From Paenibacillus luteus (GTDB lineage Bacteria; Bacillota; Bacilli; Paenibacillales; Paenibacillaceae), in contig NZ_SKCD01000014.1 in NCBI RefSeq assembly GCF_006542765.1, forward strand, positions 1 to 64,000: a stretch of 64,000 nt of DNA. Reading direction: 5' to 3'. The notes under the pieces are model-generated. The model made no database searches. It worked only from the letters and a program-made list of their open reading frames with translations, and was not told the origin of the DNA. Shown piece by piece: positions 63,399 to 64,000 of this stretch (its first letter is position 1; each line of letters opens with the position of its first letter). A program made the position numbers and the translations under genes.

Positions 63399-64000
63399 TT
63401 ACGCCCCGTGCTCCAAGCGGTCCACCAGCTCGTACAGGTGCTCCAGGCTGCGCCCTACGCTGTCCAATGGGTCGCCCTCGCACATATCCTGTTCGACGAC
63501 ATACCATTCGACGCCGTTATTCTCGCCCCACAGGAGGAGCGGCGTGAAATCGATAATGCCCGTCCCGATTTCGGCATAGACGCCGCGTCCATCGCCGGAC
63601 ATATCCTTCAGATGAACCGTCGGCATACGGCCGCTGTACGGCACGATAAACGCCGCCGGATCGTATCCTGCTTTTTTTAACCAGTATACATCAATTTCCG
63701 CCAGCACGGCATTATCATCGGTCGGCTCGATCAAATAGGACAGTGCGTCCATTCCACGGACGCTAGTCTCGAACTCGAAGGCATGGTTATGGAATCCGAC
63801 CGTGAAGCCATCAGCCCGCAGCTCCGAAGCCGCCGCGTTCAGCTCAGCCCGCAACTTGATATACCCCTGCTCATTACGCCACTCGTGGGGCACGGATGGA
63901 CAGATCAGACGTTTCGTCTCCAGCAGTGTCGCCTCGGCTTTGACATTCTCCGCATCAGAGCGGAGACGCTCGACGGAAATATGCATGCCCGCCACCTTCA
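63399..64000 (-). CDS. Sugar phosphate isomerase/epimerase (xylose-isomerase-like barrel), partial
   Basis: The C-terminal 200 residues of a TIM-barrel isomerase/epimerase; the 5' end lies beyond the window. Metal-ligand patterns are visible: GFHNHAFEFE (His, Glu), LAEIDVYW (Asp), VHLKDMSGDG (His) and WYVVEQDMCEGD (Glu). Family members (IolE/IolI/UxaE-like) act on inositols, keto-sugars or their phosphates. The gene precedes the YesS-type regulator in the same direction, with a terminator between, so it ends an adjacent operon rather than sharing one. Function beyond the family is open. Confidence 0.85.
   Translation of the reverse strand, partial: KVAGMHISVERLRSDAENVKAEATLLETKRLICPSVPHEWRNEQGYIKLRAELNAAASELRADGFTVGFHNHAFEFETSVRGMDALSYLIEPTDDNAVLAEIDVYWLKKAGYDPAAFIVPYSGRMPTVHLKDMSGDGRGVYAEIGTGIIDFTPLLLWGENNGVEWYVVEQDMCEGDPLDSVGRSLEHLYELVDRLEHGA

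Overview
The window looks like chromosome of a Paenibacillus-type Gram-positive bacterium (Bacillota, Paenibacillaceae). This is inferred from strong AGGAGG-like ribosome sites, SLH-anchored giant glycosidases, three CUT1-type sugar ABC importers with no ATPase of their own, YesM/YesN-type and YesS-type regulators, TerC behind a yybP-ykoY riboswitch, and a PfkB/DhnA-aldolase sugar operon. I see no rRNA, tRNA, CRISPR array or intact transposase.

Layout. 1-3.4 kb: an ABC-F ATPase, a low-complexity secreted Ala/Lys/Glu/Pro protein, and a decayed C-terminal piece of a dicarboxylate/amino-acid symporter. 3.4-9.2 kb: a tightly coupled minus-strand operon (DhnA-type aldolase, Gfo/Idh oxidoreductase, PfkB kinase, lyxose-isomerase-like cupin, DUF4432 protein, DeoR regulator). 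Its sigma-A promoter carries a perfect inverted repeat fitting a DeoR operator. 9.2-20.3 kb is housekeeping or accessory: a MITE-like hairpin repeat, a YdeI-like protein, DUF805, a FusB/FusC-type EF-G-binding protein preceded by a 33-codon leader ORF with competing RNA stems, a CPA1 Na+/H+ antiporter, an AraC/GyrI-like regulator, ChrA, a patch of pseudogenes (16.7-18.8 kb), and TerC with its Mn2+ riboswitch.

20.3-31.8 kb: a glycan-uptake operon: two permeases, YesM-like kinase, YesN-like regulator, solute-binding lipoprotein, cytoplasmic heparinase II/III-type lyase, an uncharacterised 799-residue protein and a KdgF-like cupin. The set suggests import of a uronate-containing oligosaccharide and its lysis inside the cell. 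32.1-47.2 kb: an AT-richer locus run by a LacI regulator. Three copies of an ATATAAC-N4-GTTATAT type operator lie before the regulator and before two divergent paralogous Cys-rich Gfo/Idh oxidoreductases. The left arm continues with binding protein, two permeases, a GH20-type hexosaminidase and an SLH-anchored 1911-residue DUF4838 protein. 47.2-48.3 kb: further gene remnants.

48.3-64 kb: a GC-richer locus: GH2 beta-mannosidase, a secreted 2014-residue GH99-like (WbsX) multidomain protein, an LplA/B/C-type importer, a membrane AraC (YesS-type) regulator and a sugar-phosphate isomerase/epimerase cut by the window end. Together these are three separately regulated polysaccharide-use loci beside resistance and ion-homeostasis genes. 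The least expected elements are the leader/attenuator-like structure before the fusB-like gene, the LacI operator triad, and the uncharacterised lyase-like protein. All family calls come from reading the sequence; no database search was run.
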